Shown here piece after piece: positions 25,211-34,171 of a stretch of 64,000 bases of DNA. Both the position numbers and the translations under genes were made by a program. Origin of the DNA: Verrucomicrobiota bacterium (GTDB lineage: Bacteria > Verrucomicrobiota > Verrucomicrobiia > Opitutales > Opitutaceae); NCBI GenBank assembly GCA_028293545.1, contig JAQGOP010000050.1, positions 1 to 64,000 of the forward strand, in the 5' to 3' direction. The stretch's first letter is position 1; the number at the start of each line of letters is the position of its first letter. Under the pieces are notes generated by a model, which was not told where the DNA came from, searched no databases, and worked only from the letters and a program-made list of their open reading frames with translations.

Positions 25211-26857
25211 ATGAATGCAGCACCGTGGGAGGACCTCACGCCCGTGTCCGCGGCGGTCGAGGTTCGGATCCTGAGTGAAGAATGGGTCGGTGATGTGCAG
25301 ATTTTCCGGCTCCGTTTTGTTTCTCACGAGGTCGAGGGCAGCCCGCTCTGGGTTTACGGAATCTTGGGGCGGAAGTTCGGGGCGGAAAACCTGCCGGGAT
25401 TGCTGCACATCCACGGCGGCCTGCAGACCGCGAGCCTGCGGAACGTGGTGCATTTCGCCGCGCGGGGTTACGCGGTCCTCAGTTTTGACTGGAGCGGCCC
25501 GACGCCGGAACGGACGAAGGAGATCACCACCGTTTTTCCCGACTTCATCCCCTCGATCGACGATCGAACGTGTCCGCTGTCGCGCGCCCGGATCCGCCAT
25601 ATCGTGCACATGGCCCGGCGGGGGCTGACGCTGCTGGCGGCGCGCCCCGAGGTCGATGCGAGCCGGCTGGGGGTCTACGGAATCAGCTGGGGTGGTTTCG
25701 CGACATGGCTGGTCAATGGGCTCGATGAACGCGTGCGCGCCGCGGTGCCGGTCTTCGGCTGCGAGGTGAACCCGTCAAATCCCGCGACGGAGAGCGCGTG
25801 GCTCGGGGCGTTCCAGCCGAGGCAGTTCGCGGCGACGCAGCGCGGACCGGTGTGTTATTTGACCGCGACGAATGACTTCGCGGGGCACTGGAAAGATATT
25901 CGCGCCTGGTTCGACCTGGTTCCGGTCGAGCGAATAATTTCACTGAGCGCCAATGAAAACCACGGCATCTGGGAATCATCCAGTCGGACCGCTTGGGCGT
26001 GGCTGGATCATTTCCTGAAAGGTGGTCCCGCGGTGCCGGCTCCTCCCGCATTGGCGGTCAGGTTTGAGCGAGGCCGCGCGGTGGTGGAGTGGGAGGGAAA
26101 CCAAGGCGGAGACGCGGCGGTTTATTTCAGTTACGGCACGCACCAACGTCGGCCCGGCGGTTATTGGCGGCGCGCGTCGGCGGATGCGGCGGGACGGGCC
26201 TCGATCACGCTGCCGTCGAAGGTGGTGCAGGTCGAAGTTTTCGGGCATCACCCGCGGCCGGACGGGTCGGCGGTGTCGAATTTCCCGGTGACGATTGACG
26301 TTCCGCCGCATGCCATGCGTTCGTCGGATGAATTCCCGAGCCGGCGTCTATTCGATCCGGCGGACGGCATCGATGGGTGGTTCAGCGAGTGGCGCTGGCA
26401 TTCGACGGAGATCCTGCCGCTGGCGGGGGAACTCGTCATCAGCGACTCGGCCAGCGGCGAACGGGCGCTGAAATTCGTGCCGGCGAACATTCGCTTGGTG
26501 GGCGAGGTGACCTTCGACCTTATGCTGAGGTCGCCGGCCTGCGCGCTGCTTGACCGCGCGTCGGTCTCCGCGCTGGCGCTCGAGGCCAGCGCGCCGAACG
26601 GGGGCACATGCGAACTCGTGGTTTCAAATTCAGGTGATGACGGTCTCTTCGAGGCGGGACAGTGCTGGAGCGCATCAGCGACGCTGCAGCCCTTGCTCGA
26701 AAAACAGCGCCTGAGTTTTTCTGCGGCGATGTTCAACGCCGTCGACCCTGGGAAAGAGTCGGTCGCTTTCACGTTCCCCGAACTGAGCCTGCTGCGGGTC
26801 CGTTTGTCCGCGCCGCGGCGCGCGCCGCCGGCAATCCACCTGATCGAACTGACGTAG
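25211..26857 (+). CDS. Alpha/beta hydrolase (acetyl xylan esterase/dienelactone hydrolase-like) with C-terminal beta domain
   Basis: 548 aa. Residues about 45-275 form an alpha/beta hydrolase: GLLHIHGGLQTA (oxyanion HGG), GYAVLSFDWSGP, nucleophile elbow VYGISWGGFATW with Ser, and NENHGIWE with the candidate catalytic His. Residues about 290-545 are a beta-rich region with an esterase-associated sandwich (IRLVGEVTFDLMLRSPACAL). No signal peptide is seen, so it is probably cytosolic. It stands divergent from the PhyH gene. Esterase on carbohydrate or small esters is inferred from the family; the substrate is unknown. Confidence 0.75.
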   Translation: MNAAPWEDLTPVSAAVEVRILSEEWVGDVQIFRLRFVSHEVEGSPLWVYGILGRKFGAENLPGLLHIHGGLQTASLRNVVHFAARGYAVLSFDWSGPTPERTKEITTVFPDFIPSIDDRTCPLSRARIRHIVHMARRGLTLLAARPEVDASRLGVYGISWGGFATWLVNGLDERVRAAVPVFGCEVNPSNPATESAWLGAFQPRQFAATQRGPVCYLTATNDFAGHWKDIRAWFDLVPVERIISLSANENHGIWESSSRTAWAWLDHFLKGGPAVPAPPALAVRFERGRAVVEWEGNQGGDAAVYFSYGTHQRRPGGYWRRASADAAGRASITLPSKVVQVEVFGHHPRPDGSAVSNFPVTIDVPPHAMRSSDEFPSRRLFDPADGIDGWFSEWRWHSTEILPLAGELVISDSASGERALKFVPANIRLVGEVTFDLMLRSPACALLDRASVSALALEASAPNGGTCELVVSNSGDDGLFEAGQCWSASATLQPLLEKQRLSFSAAMFNAVDPGKESVAFTFPELSLLRVRLSAPRRAPPAIHLIELT

Positions 26858-26884
26858 CGCACGAGCGAGCGCGCGCCGGCAATG

Positions 26885-27280
26885 CTAGCGAGGATGCCGC
26901 CGCCGCCGGTGTTTGAGCACTTTTCGGCAGTGCTCGTGCAGGTCGCGAAACTCATCGCAGTAGCGCACGAGTTCCTCCTCGGTGAGATTTTCGAGATCGA
27001 TCAATTCGTTGCGGGCGCCTTTCACTGCGCGGAGTAGTTCATTCAATTTCACCTGCAGCGCGCGCCCGTCGCGGTTCTGGGTGTTCTGCAGGACGAACAC
27101 CATGAGGAAGGTGAGGATCGTGGTGCCGGTGTTGATGACCAGCTGCCAGTTGGAGGAGTAGCCATAAAAAGGACCGCACGCGGCCCAAATGAGCACGGCA
27201 AGCAGGGCCGCGAGAAAGGCCGCCGGGTGGGCGAGCCGGTTCGAGAGTACACGGGCAAAGCGGGCGAAGACCTCCATCAT
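26885..27280 (-). CDS. Low-affinity iron permease-like small membrane protein
   Basis: 131 aa from the ATG at 27280 (an adjacent ATG at 27277 is equally possible). Two hydrophobic segments, HPAAFLAALLAVLIWAACG and LVINTGTTILTFLMVFVLQN, are followed by QNRDGRALQVKLNELLRAVK and an acidic/basic coil ending in KHRRRRHPR. TGTTILTFLMVFVLQNTQNRD is diagnostic of the low-affinity iron permease family, whose transport role in bacteria is not well proved. It is convergent with the hydrolase gene. Confidence 0.78.
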   Translation of the reverse strand: MMEVFARFARVLSNRLAHPAAFLAALLAVLIWAACGPFYGYSSNWQLVINTGTTILTFLMVFVLQNTQNRDGRALQVKLNELLRAVKGARNELIDLENLTEEELVRYCDEFRDLHEHCRKVLKHRRRRHPR

Positions 27281-27367
27281 GGGTGACGTCGACCCGTTTG
27301 AGAGGTGGGCGTTCCAGCACGGCCAGGTCTCGGACCCGCCGCGAAAAGACACGGCAGGCGGTAAGCT

Positions 27368-28480
27368 TCAGGCTTCCGAGGGGATGGCCGGGGCGCGGCG
27401 ATTGATTTTCCCGAGCACAAGGCGGCGAAGGGTTTCCACGATCAGCCGGGTGGATTCGCCGCCGACGAAACGATTTTTAGTGATGCCGATGGCGAGGTTC
27501 AATTCGCGGTCAGCGACGCCAAGCGAGCTGCCGTAGCCGCCGTGGCCAAAGGCCAGGCCGGAGTCGCGATAAAATTCGGCGCCTCCCAGTTGATAGCCAA
27601 GTCCCCACGCCGGCGCGTACGGCGCAGGCGCAATCGTCGCCGCGCCAATGCGTTCATCCGAGAGCAAACGCCTCCCTTCGGATCCGCCCGGCAGCAACGC
27701 CGCGTAATGAGTCGCGAGCGCCCGCGCGGTCATGAGCCCGTTGCTCCCGGGAATGCAGGCGTGCTGGATGTCTGGGCGATTCATCATTGCGTGCAGCGGA
27801 CCGATCCAACCGGGAACCGATTGGGGCACGGTGTCGTCGGCCGGTACGAAGGGGCCGATGTCTTCCTCGATGACAGCGACGTGATGGGTTACGTCGCGCG
27901 GCAGGCCCACGAACAGTCCGGAGAGGCCGAGGGGTTCGCGGATTTCAACGCGCAGGAGTTCCGCGAAACTTTTTCCGCCCAGCCGTTGGGCGAGTTCGCC
28001 GACGATCCAGCCGAATGTCATGGCGTGGTATTCCGTGCGGGCGCCGGGCGGCCACTGTGGCGGGAGGGCGGCGATGGCTTTGACCATGCAGTCCCAATCG
28101 CAGAGTTCGGGATAGCCGATGCCGGTGGGCATGAACGGAATTCCGGCCGAATGCCCCAGCGAGTGCCGCAGGGTGACGGCGGATTTTCCGTGCGCGGCAA
28201 ACTCGGGCCAGAGTTCCGCGACGCGCGTGTCGTAGGAAATCCCGCGCCGCTCGACCAGGCGGTGCAGCAAGGTCGCGGCGATGCCCTTCGTCGTCGAGAA
28301 GACGGGAAAAAGCGTGGCCGGTGTGACGCGGTCGCCCGCCGCGCGGCTCGCATTTCCCGCGCAGGCATCCACTACGCAGGCGCCGTCGTGAAATGCGACG
28401 GCCTGAAGTCCAAGTTCCGGGCCGGTCGTGACGAGTTGGTCGAGCAGCCCCTGAATCTCGTCCTGGAAGAGTGGATTCAT
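27368..28480 (-). CDS. Beta-lactamase-family serine hydrolase (class C/esterase EstB-like)
   Basis: 370 aa. The SxxK motif is FSTTKGIAAT near residue 61; YHAMTFGW near residue 165 fits the YxN-like position of the family, and GHGGYGSSLGVADRELN at the end resembles the HxG/KTG equivalent. There is no signal peptide, favouring a cytosolic esterase or peptidase over a true beta-lactamase. It follows the permease-like gene on the same strand at 88 bases, and may be co-transcribed from upstream. Confidence 0.83.
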   Translation of the reverse strand: MNPLFQDEIQGLLDQLVTTGPELGLQAVAFHDGACVVDACAGNASRAAGDRVTPATLFPVFSTTKGIAATLLHRLVERRGISYDTRVAELWPEFAAHGKSAVTLRHSLGHSAGIPFMPTGIGYPELCDWDCMVKAIAALPPQWPPGARTEYHAMTFGWIVGELAQRLGGKSFAELLRVEIREPLGLSGLFVGLPRDVTHHVAVIEEDIGPFVPADDTVPQSVPGWIGPLHAMMNRPDIQHACIPGSNGLMTARALATHYAALLPGGSEGRRLLSDERIGAATIAPAPYAPAWGLGYQLGGAEFYRDSGLAFGHGGYGSSLGVADRELNLAIGITKNRFVGGESTRLIVETLRRLVLGKINRRAPAIPSEA

Positions 28481-28541
28481 TGCGGCCGCGACGCGGGGAG
28501 GGGCGGCAAAGGTGAAATTCCCGCGGGAGCCAAGGATCGGG

Positions 28542-28895
28542 TCAGGGCGCGTACGTCACGGTGCGAACGCCGGCCACGCCGGTGACCGTGAGCGTGACGC
28601 CCTGGGTGTAGCCGTCGGGATAAGTCTCGTTGGCCACGAGGTTCAGGGATTTCACGTAATTGTTCTGGCCCACGAGGTCGCCGATGGTCGCGGTGGAGAG
28701 CCCGGTTTCGAGGAAATATTGGTCGGCACCCGAGGAAAGCTGGCGTGCGTTGTTATAGACGGCCTTGTCCTGGGAAGACTGCCGGATCCGGCGAAATGCC
28801 GGCAGGGCCAGCGACGCGAGCAGACCGATGATCACGACGACGATCATCAGCTCGACTGTGGTGAATCCCGCGCGGCGGCGTGGGGCGGACGACAT
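28542..28895 (-). CDS. Prepilin/pseudopilin-like protein with type IV N-terminal methylation motif
   Basis: 117 aa. RRRAGFTTVELMIVVVIIGL is a class III signal: cleavage after Gly, Phe as new N-terminus and Glu at +5, followed by the hydrophobic helix. The C-terminal domain is only about 75 residues, which is small for a major pilin. In this bacterial group numerous pseudopilins are found scattered across the genome; no secretion genes adjoin. Processing by a prepilin peptidase encoded elsewhere is expected. Confidence 0.85.
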   Translation of the reverse strand: MSSAPRRRAGFTTVELMIVVVIIGLLASLALPAFRRIRQSSQDKAVYNNARQLSSGADQYFLETGLSTATIGDLVGQNNYVKSLNLVANETYPDGYTQGVTLTVTGVAGVRTVTYAP

Positions 28896-28992
28896 GGGAA
28901 AAGGCGGGGAAATGGGCAGGTCGGTTTGCTAGCGGGACGGTCGAGGGGATGCAATCCCGCTCACTCCTCTGAATGATGGGCTGACCGCGCGG

Positions 28993-31656
28993 TTATTTGA
29001 AACGGAGGGCGACTTCGGCGTGGCCGTTGAAATCGGAAATCCGCACCACTTCACGATCCGAATCGTACGCGCCGCCGGAAACCGACACGGGACGCTTTCC
29101 ATTGGGATGCGGCAGGCGGATTTCCACAAACCGGGGGTGGCGGGCGCCGGGGCAGTCGATGGTGGCGCGGAGCTCGCCCTGGGCCGACGACTCGACCTGG
29201 AACGACAACGATCCGAAATACGACGACGCGTTTTTCACGGTGACATGTTTGCCGGGTTCAAGGTAGGCGCGCGGAACGCCCGAGAGCAGACGCAGGGTCG
29301 AACCTTCCTCGAGATAAAGCATCCAGCGGGTTTCCATAAGGAACCAGGCTTCCTCATGGGTCTTGTGCGAGCTGACCGGGAACAGATGCTCCGTGAAGGT
29401 GAACGTCTCGCGGTCGGCCATCGCTGACACGGTGTTATACCACGCCTTCAGAAACGGCTTGGGTTCGCCGCGCTTCAAGTGAAGCCAAGGGTGTCGGCTG
29501 TAGTACGGCTGGCTGAACGCCACGTTGTCCGTGGTCATCAGCTCGCTGTGCACCTGGAGAAGCTCCGTCGCGATCGGTTCGCCGGGGTCGACCACTTCCT
29601 GAAACACCAGGTAGAGCGGGCCCAGCAGCGAATCGCGGGCGGTCATCGCCCCGTGAGTGAACCAGCGCCCACCATCCGTGTGCAGCATCACGGGACCGCG
29701 GTAGAGCGTCCACGGCGCCGCTGCGCGCGACCAGGTGCCGTCGCCGAGGGGAACGACCGGTGCGCGAGCGAGCGAGCCTTCGAGCGACGCGCGAATGTCG
29801 GCCTTGAGTGTCGCGGCCGAAGCGCGCCATTTCGCGGCTTCGTCGGGCGCGAGTTCCGCGAGCATTTCCGCGGCACGTGACAAGCCCAGGTAGGCATAGC
29901 CGTTCAGCATGAACGAACGATAGGGATCCTCGGGATCGGCGGTTTTGCCGTCGAGCATGCCATAACCATCGCCCTTGAGTTCGGGCTGGAGGTTTCGCCG
30001 GCGCCACGCCTCGAGGTATTCGCACGCGAGCGTGAGATGCGGGTGCACGCGCTTGAGCCACGCGTCGTCGTGCGTGTAGCGGTAATGCTCGCCGGCGGTC
30101 CAGAGCACGGCACCGGTTTCGAGCATGTAGCCGTTGAAATTCTGCATGAACCCGTCGTCGTGCTGCTTCGCGAAAAAGTAATCGAGCGCGCGGGCGGCGG
30201 TGTCGTGCCAGCCCATCGAATCCATGAACTGGATGATCGGAGAACTCTCGGAGCCGATCGCGGTGTAGACCCCAATCGCGGGGAGCAGCGGGCCCGCCGG
30301 TTCGCGGCCATAAAACACGAGGTCGAGGTGGAGCAGCCCCGCGCGGACCATCGCATCGATGCGCGGCTCGGGCAGCTGCCACGCCGCGCCGACGGCGAGT
30401 TTGCGCTCCCAGTACGTGCGCGTTTCGGTGAGGCGGGTGTCAAACGACTGGGCGTTCAACACCAGCGCGCGTTCCCGCGTCAACGGACGATGCGGCACAT
30501 AAAATTCGAGGACGGCGGTTTTGCCCGGGAGCAGGAGCGGGGAGGATTCGACCGCCGCAAGCGGGCGTCCGTTGAATTTCGCGACGGCGTAGACTCGGCC
30601 GGTCTTATAGAGGCCGAACCCGGCGCTGCCGTCGAAGGACCACTCCGGCGGTTTTTTCGATGTGGGGGTGGGCGCCTTCAAGAACGCATACTGCGGCACG
30701 GCGCCGCGATTGGTTGCGACGACACGCGCGTAGACGACGGTTTCCTCATCGGGAAATTCCTCGATTTTTTTCACGCGCTCGACTTCGGCCGCTTGGGCAG
30801 CGGTGAACTGGTGGCCGTGGCTGTCGAGGTTGGCGAGAAGGTAAGGCGTGCCGCGAATATTTTCGGCGACGAGCGGCTGGCGTTCGAGTGCCGAGAACAG
30901 GGTGACGTCGTACTGGACGCTTTCATCCCGGATCGTTGCGCGGAGGATGGGGAGGACGTCGTTGTCGAGGTGGCGTTTGATTTCATCGCGCACGCCCCAG
31001 CCGCGTCCGAAGAGGAATTCATAGGTGACCTGTTCATTCTCGGTTTCCGGCAGGCGCAGCTCGCGGCCCGAGAGGCGGGGTTGGATCCATTCGAGGTGCG
31101 GGTCGACGCGGAACACGCGGTCGTCGCGCCCAAGCCCGAGCCAGGTTTCGACCTTGGTTTCGCGCGTGCGCGTTTCTGCCTGCGCGAAACTCTCCTCCGG
31201 TTCAGCGGCGATCTGCTGGAGCTTGGTGCGCGAATGGCGGGCTTGGATGGCGGCCGCGATGTCGTCAAAGCCGCGCGCGTCGTCTATCGTGGTGACGATC
31301 ACGCCGTCGGCGGGAAGATAGATGGGGTAGGCGGAAGTGACGTCGGAAAGCTTGAAGGAAAAAGGGCGCGGACGACTGCCGATCGTGACGACACTCGGAA
31401 GTGCGGCGTCGGCCGCGGGGTCGACGACGAGGTCGAGGCGAGCGCCGCGGCGCGGTGGAAATTGAAAGCTCGAGAGCGTGGGGGTGGTGCCGTCGACGGC
31501 CTTGGCGGAAACGAGTGTGCCGCGGAGGACGGTAATTTCGCCGGAAGGTCCTGAGCCGGCCCAGCGCACGGAGATCCCTTTCGGCGCGGCGAAAACGCTG
31601 GCGCACGCCGCCAGAAAAAATCCTGCAATCCGTAGGGTCGAAGTGCGGAAAATCAT
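28993..31656 (-). CDS. Exported six-hairpin glycosidase-like protein
   Basis: 887 aa from the ATG at 31656. A signal peptide (IAGFFLAACASVFA, cleavage before AP) leads to a large N-terminal beta-rich region (to about residue 430), then an alpha/alpha barrel-like part with LLHLDLVFYGREPAGPLLPA, DSMGWHDTAARALDYFFAKQ, GYMLETGAVLWTAGEHYRYT, and CEYLEAWRRRN. This resembles six-hairpin glycosidases (rhamnosidase-like). I cannot name a GH family or catalytic acids with confidence. A C-terminal beta domain ends the protein. Probably periplasmic or secreted polysaccharide degradation. Confidence 0.7.
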   Translation of the reverse strand: MIFRTSTLRIAGFFLAACASVFAAPKGISVRWAGSGPSGEITVLRGTLVSAKAVDGTTPTLSSFQFPPRRGARLDLVVDPAADAALPSVVTIGSRPRPFSFKLSDVTSAYPIYLPADGVIVTTIDDARGFDDIAAAIQARHSRTKLQQIAAEPEESFAQAETRTRETKVETWLGLGRDDRVFRVDPHLEWIQPRLSGRELRLPETENEQVTYEFLFGRGWGVRDEIKRHLDNDVLPILRATIRDESVQYDVTLFSALERQPLVAENIRGTPYLLANLDSHGHQFTAAQAAEVERVKKIEEFPDEETVVYARVVATNRGAVPQYAFLKAPTPTSKKPPEWSFDGSAGFGLYKTGRVYAVAKFNGRPLAAVESSPLLLPGKTAVLEFYVPHRPLTRERALVLNAQSFDTRLTETRTYWERKLAVGAAWQLPEPRIDAMVRAGLLHLDLVFYGREPAGPLLPAIGVYTAIGSESSPIIQFMDSMGWHDTAARALDYFFAKQHDDGFMQNFNGYMLETGAVLWTAGEHYRYTHDDAWLKRVHPHLTLACEYLEAWRRRNLQPELKGDGYGMLDGKTADPEDPYRSFMLNGYAYLGLSRAAEMLAELAPDEAAKWRASAATLKADIRASLEGSLARAPVVPLGDGTWSRAAAPWTLYRGPVMLHTDGGRWFTHGAMTARDSLLGPLYLVFQEVVDPGEPIATELLQVHSELMTTDNVAFSQPYYSRHPWLHLKRGEPKPFLKAWYNTVSAMADRETFTFTEHLFPVSSHKTHEEAWFLMETRWMLYLEEGSTLRLLSGVPRAYLEPGKHVTVKNASSYFGSLSFQVESSAQGELRATIDCPGARHPRFVEIRLPHPNGKRPVSVSGGAYDSDREVVRISDFNGHAEVALRFK

Positions 31657-31699
31657 TCTGCCTATATCCAGTGCCGGGCAGCCAGTGGTCAAGCGAGGC

Positions 31700-31771
31700 G
31701 TAGCGCAGGCGGCCCGCCTGCTCCGGAAGATCGAATTTCGAATTCCCGGGCAGGCAGGCCGCCTGCGCTAC
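31700..31771. repeat. Inverted pair of REP-like repeats
   Basis: The unit at 31700-31721 and its inverted copy at 31750-31771 match at 21 of 22 positions, with a 28-base spacer. The pair lies between divergent promoters of the glycosidase-like and GNAT genes and may form a long stem. Confidence 0.75.
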
Positions 31772-31816
31772 TCGGGGCGATTGCTTTTTCCTCCCAACTA
31801 AAAACCATCGGGCCGC

Positions 31817-32419
31817 ATGATCGACATCAGGCCATTGCAGGAAATCAGCGCGGCTGACCTTCATCGGCTGATCAAGGGCTACGATTCCGATTTCAAATTC
31901 GCGGTCGAGAAATCGGAAAGCGGAGATGAATTTCTGTTCACGCTGAAGCGGGTTCCCTTGCCCAAGCCTTATCACAAGCGCTTCGATCACGTGGACGCAG
32001 GCACGGTGGGGCGATACCAGCAAATGGCCGCGCTCGGGTTTTCGTTTGGCGCCTTCGACGATGAGTCGTGCGTGGGCATCGCGCTTTGCGAACCCTCGCT
32101 TTGGAACCGAAGTTTGTGGGTGCGGGAATTGCATGCCGCGCCGTCGCACCAACGCCGCGGGATTGGTCGGAAACTGTTAAGCGCGGTCGGCGAGAAAGCT
32201 CGGGCGGCTCGCTTGAGAACGGTCGTGTGCGAAACCCAGAACACCAATGGCCCAGCGATTCAATTTTATCGCGAGGTGGGATTCCAGCTCGAGGGATTCG
32301 ACCTGTCGCTTTATCGGAACGACGATTTTCCAGACGGAGAAATCGCGCTCTTTATGAAGATGCGAATCGAGTCCGGTAGCGCAGGCGGCCCGCCTGCTTT
32401 CCCCGAACAAAACCTTTAA
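31817..32419 (+). CDS. GNAT family N-acetyltransferase
   Basis: 200 aa. The acetyl-CoA loop is SHQRRGIGRKLLSAVG (Q/RxxGxG) near residue 116, preceded by the strand LWVRELHAA and followed by CETQNTNGPAIQFYREVGFQ, the classical motif B and C region. The last residues (from about GSAGGPPAFPEQNL) are encoded by a dispersed repeat at 32376, and the TAA stop by the start of another repeat at 32416. So the true domain ends near residue 184. Acceptor substrate unknown. Confidence 0.85.
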   Translation: MIDIRPLQEISAADLHRLIKGYDSDFKFAVEKSESGDEFLFTLKRVPLPKPYHKRFDHVDAGTVGRYQQMAALGFSFGAFDDESCVGIALCEPSLWNRSLWVRELHAAPSHQRRGIGRKLLSAVGEKARAARLRTVVCETQNTNGPAIQFYREVGFQLEGFDLSLYRNDDFPDGEIALFMKMRIESGSAGGPPAFPEQNL

Positions 32420-32447
32420 CCACGAATGGACGCGAATGGACACGAAT
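32376..32447. repeat. Two different dispersed repeats side by side at a gene end
   Basis: A GTAGCGCAGG-type REP-like unit at 32376-32397 lies inside the acetyltransferase reading frame; a TTAACCACGAATGG-type repeat at 32416-32447 overlaps its stop codon. Between them are 18 bases. Confidence 0.8.
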
Positions 32448-32531
32448 CCGGACTTTAAATTCCGGAGTTACCTTGCGAGATACGGTCCAACCGGAGGATT
32501 CCGGTGATTGGGATCGTGGAGCCCAAGACAA

Positions 32532-32564
32532 AGGCGCTTCGCCGGTTGAACCGGCGAAGCGCCT
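32532..32564 (-). terminator. Terminator hairpin behind tRNA-Thr
   Basis: A perfect 14-base stem AGGCGCTTCGCCGG/CCGGCGAAGCGCCT with a five-base loop, eight bases downstream of the tRNA 3' end on the minus strand, followed by TTGTCTT. Confidence 0.8.
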
Positions 32565-32571
32565 CTCGAAA

Positions 32572-32647
32572 TGGAGCCGAGCATCGGATTTGAACCGATG
32601 ACCCACGCTTTACGAAAGCGTTGCTCTACCAACTGAGCTAGCTCGGC
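32572..32647 (-). tRNA. tRNA-Thr, anticodon CGT
   Basis: 76 nt including an encoded CCA. Acceptor stem GCCGAGC/GCTCGGC pairs fully, D arm GCTCAGTTGGTAGAGC, anticodon stem ACGCT/AGCGT around loop TTCGTAA (anticodon CGT, reading ACG), T arm ATCGGTTCAAATCCGAT. All elements are intact. Confidence 0.95.
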
Positions 32648-32735
32648 AAAAAGCTATTTGTTCAATGACTTACGAAGAACAGTCGCACCAAGTTACTGAA
32701 GTTGTCACCCCTAGTTATTACCTACCCTTAAAGCC

Positions 32736-33022
32736 ATGAAACCGAAGCTCTGGAAGAGACTAAGGCGGCTAGAAAAGTGGTGTTTCATCGGGTGGCAGAG
32801 AACCTCTATCGCTTGGAAACGAGTGGCGGGTATTACGCTTTGCTCAAGAGGGGTGACAAGCAATTTCGCCGGTCGCTCAAAACGAAGGACAGGAAACTTG
32901 CCGAGCGTCGTCTGGCACATGCGCTGCTTGATGAATCGCAGCCTGGCATTGATTTCGCGACGGACGTTCAGCGATTGAATTTCGCTTTTCGGATACATTT
33001 CGAAAAATCGCCATTCCCATAG
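32736..33022 (+). pseudogene. N-terminal fragment of a tyrosine-type site-specific integrase, frameshifted
   Basis: The frame ending at 33022 encodes ...HRVAENLYRLETSGGYYALL, KRGDKQFRRSLKTKDRKLAE and RRLAHALLDE, typical of the arm-binding N terminus of phage-type integrases. This frame has no ATG (only GTG at 32777), while an ATG at 32736 opens another frame (MKPKLWKRLRRLEKW) that joins it only through a frameshift near 32770. The core-binding and catalytic domains (R-H-R-Y) are absent. It begins 88 bases from the 5' end of tRNA-Thr and the composition is AT-richer than the surroundings, so it looks like the residue of an inserted element. Family assignment from a fragment is moderate. Confidence 0.6.
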
Positions 33023-33025
33023 CCT

Positions 33026-33520
33026 TCAATGTTTCGCCGGCGGACGAATGATAACACTACTCACCCCCGACAATTGGCCCCCTTGGCGGACTTCCACCAG
33101 TTCCCCGTTTAGAACGCAGTCGTAAACAATATCCGCCACATAGCTTCGCGGCACCAAAAAGGAGCTTCCTGCGCGATCAAAGTCATCCGGCACCACGCCA
33201 GAATCGAGGTCGATCGCCTTGTGCAATGAAAAGCGAAGTCCCCAAACGGCCGTTACGGCAATTTCCCCTCGGCCCTTTTTTTCAAAGTATGGTTCCAAGG
33301 TCGTCTCCCAGACCAATCTCCCTTCACGCCAAAAAATCCAACTCACCTTTTTCCGCTGCACGACGAAAAAATGTGCGACTGGATCGCTCGGACGACTTGC
33401 CGCGATCCGCTTAAGGTGGTCAACGATCATTTCCCGCTGCGGATTGTCTTCGATACGCGCGGCTCCCAAATTTTGGGCGACGAGTATTCCGAGAACCAAA
33501 ACTAGCAGCCTGCTTTTCAT
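33026..33520 (-). CDS. Hypothetical exported protein
   Basis: 164 aa from the ATG at 33520, with a signal peptide (MKSRLLVLVLGILVAQNLGA). The mature part has MIVDHLKRIAASRPSDPVAH, VSWIFWREGRLVWETTLEPY and the C-terminal VRQGGQLSGVSSVIIRPPAK; no family is recognised. It lies convergent with the integrase fragment, in the AT-richer segment. Possibly cargo of a past insertion. Confidence 0.6.
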   Translation of the reverse strand: MKSRLLVLVLGILVAQNLGAARIEDNPQREMIVDHLKRIAASRPSDPVAHFFVVQRKKVSWIFWREGRLVWETTLEPYFEKKGRGEIAVTAVWGLRFSLHKAIDLDSGVVPDDFDRAGSSFLVPRSYVADIVYDCVLNGELVEVRQGGQLSGVSSVIIRPPAKH

Positions 33521-33696
33521 TTCCCGAAGGTGGAGGATTGCAACCGAGTGATAAAGAAACTTGGGGTCCCTCACGCATATCCAACTCGATCTTGTCACCC
33601 TTGTTGTCGCCGAACTTTCAACTTTCGGACTATTCGAGAAAACTGAGGATTAGCTAATCGACGCTCGGAGCTGCCTACCACTGCTGGTTGAACTAT

Positions 33697-34077
33697 TCAC
33701 CATGGCGATTTGCCGTCGAGGAGGAAACCGACAGCGACCATCATACCGAGACAAACCGGATAAAAATAGCCTGTGGTGAGCGCGATCCAATCAGCTCGAC
33801 TCTTCTTCCTTCTGAAAGTTACGACGATTGCAGAAGACACGCATGCCGCTAGGGCCGCGGTCATCAAGAATACGATGCTCACAGCCGCAATACCTGACGG
33901 AGACATGGCGAAAGCGAACGTCCAGCCCCCGAGGGTACCAAAGAGAACAAAATAGGCGACGTAGAGAAACCACCACGCCTGCTGCTTTCGCAACCAAACG
34001 GACGTAGCTACATATCCCACTGGCAAGGTCACACCCGCAACCGCCAGGAGGATCATTCTGGTGGCATCGTCACTCAT
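33697..34077 (-). CDS. Hypothetical membrane protein, four predicted helices
   Basis: 126 aa from ATG 34077 (a GTG two codons earlier is possible). Hydrophobic segments: MILLAVAGVTLPVGYVATSV, WWFLYVAYFVLFGTLGGWTF, AAVSIVFLMTAALAACVSSA and TTGYFYPVCLGMMVAVGFLL, with a basic loop TFRRKKSRADW between the last two. No family is recognised. AT-richer than most of the window, as is the adjoining gene. Confidence 0.6.
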   Translation of the reverse strand: MSDDATRMILLAVAGVTLPVGYVATSVWLRKQQAWWFLYVAYFVLFGTLGGWTFAFAMSPSGIAAVSIVFLMTAALAACVSSAIVVTFRRKKSRADWIALTTGYFYPVCLGMMVAVGFLLDGKSPW

Positions 34078-34171
34078 TTTCACCGAGCAACGTCGGTTAA
34101 ACCGGTAGTTCTTTCACGCTCAATCCTCCTATCGCGCTGATGTCGATGCGCGCGTCGTCGGCCTTCACGTA

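Noticed and set aside
30037-31554. 505-codon plus-strand frame opposite the glycosidase-like gene
   Set aside because: Shadow frame with no motifs; the opposite frame has signal peptide and family motifs.
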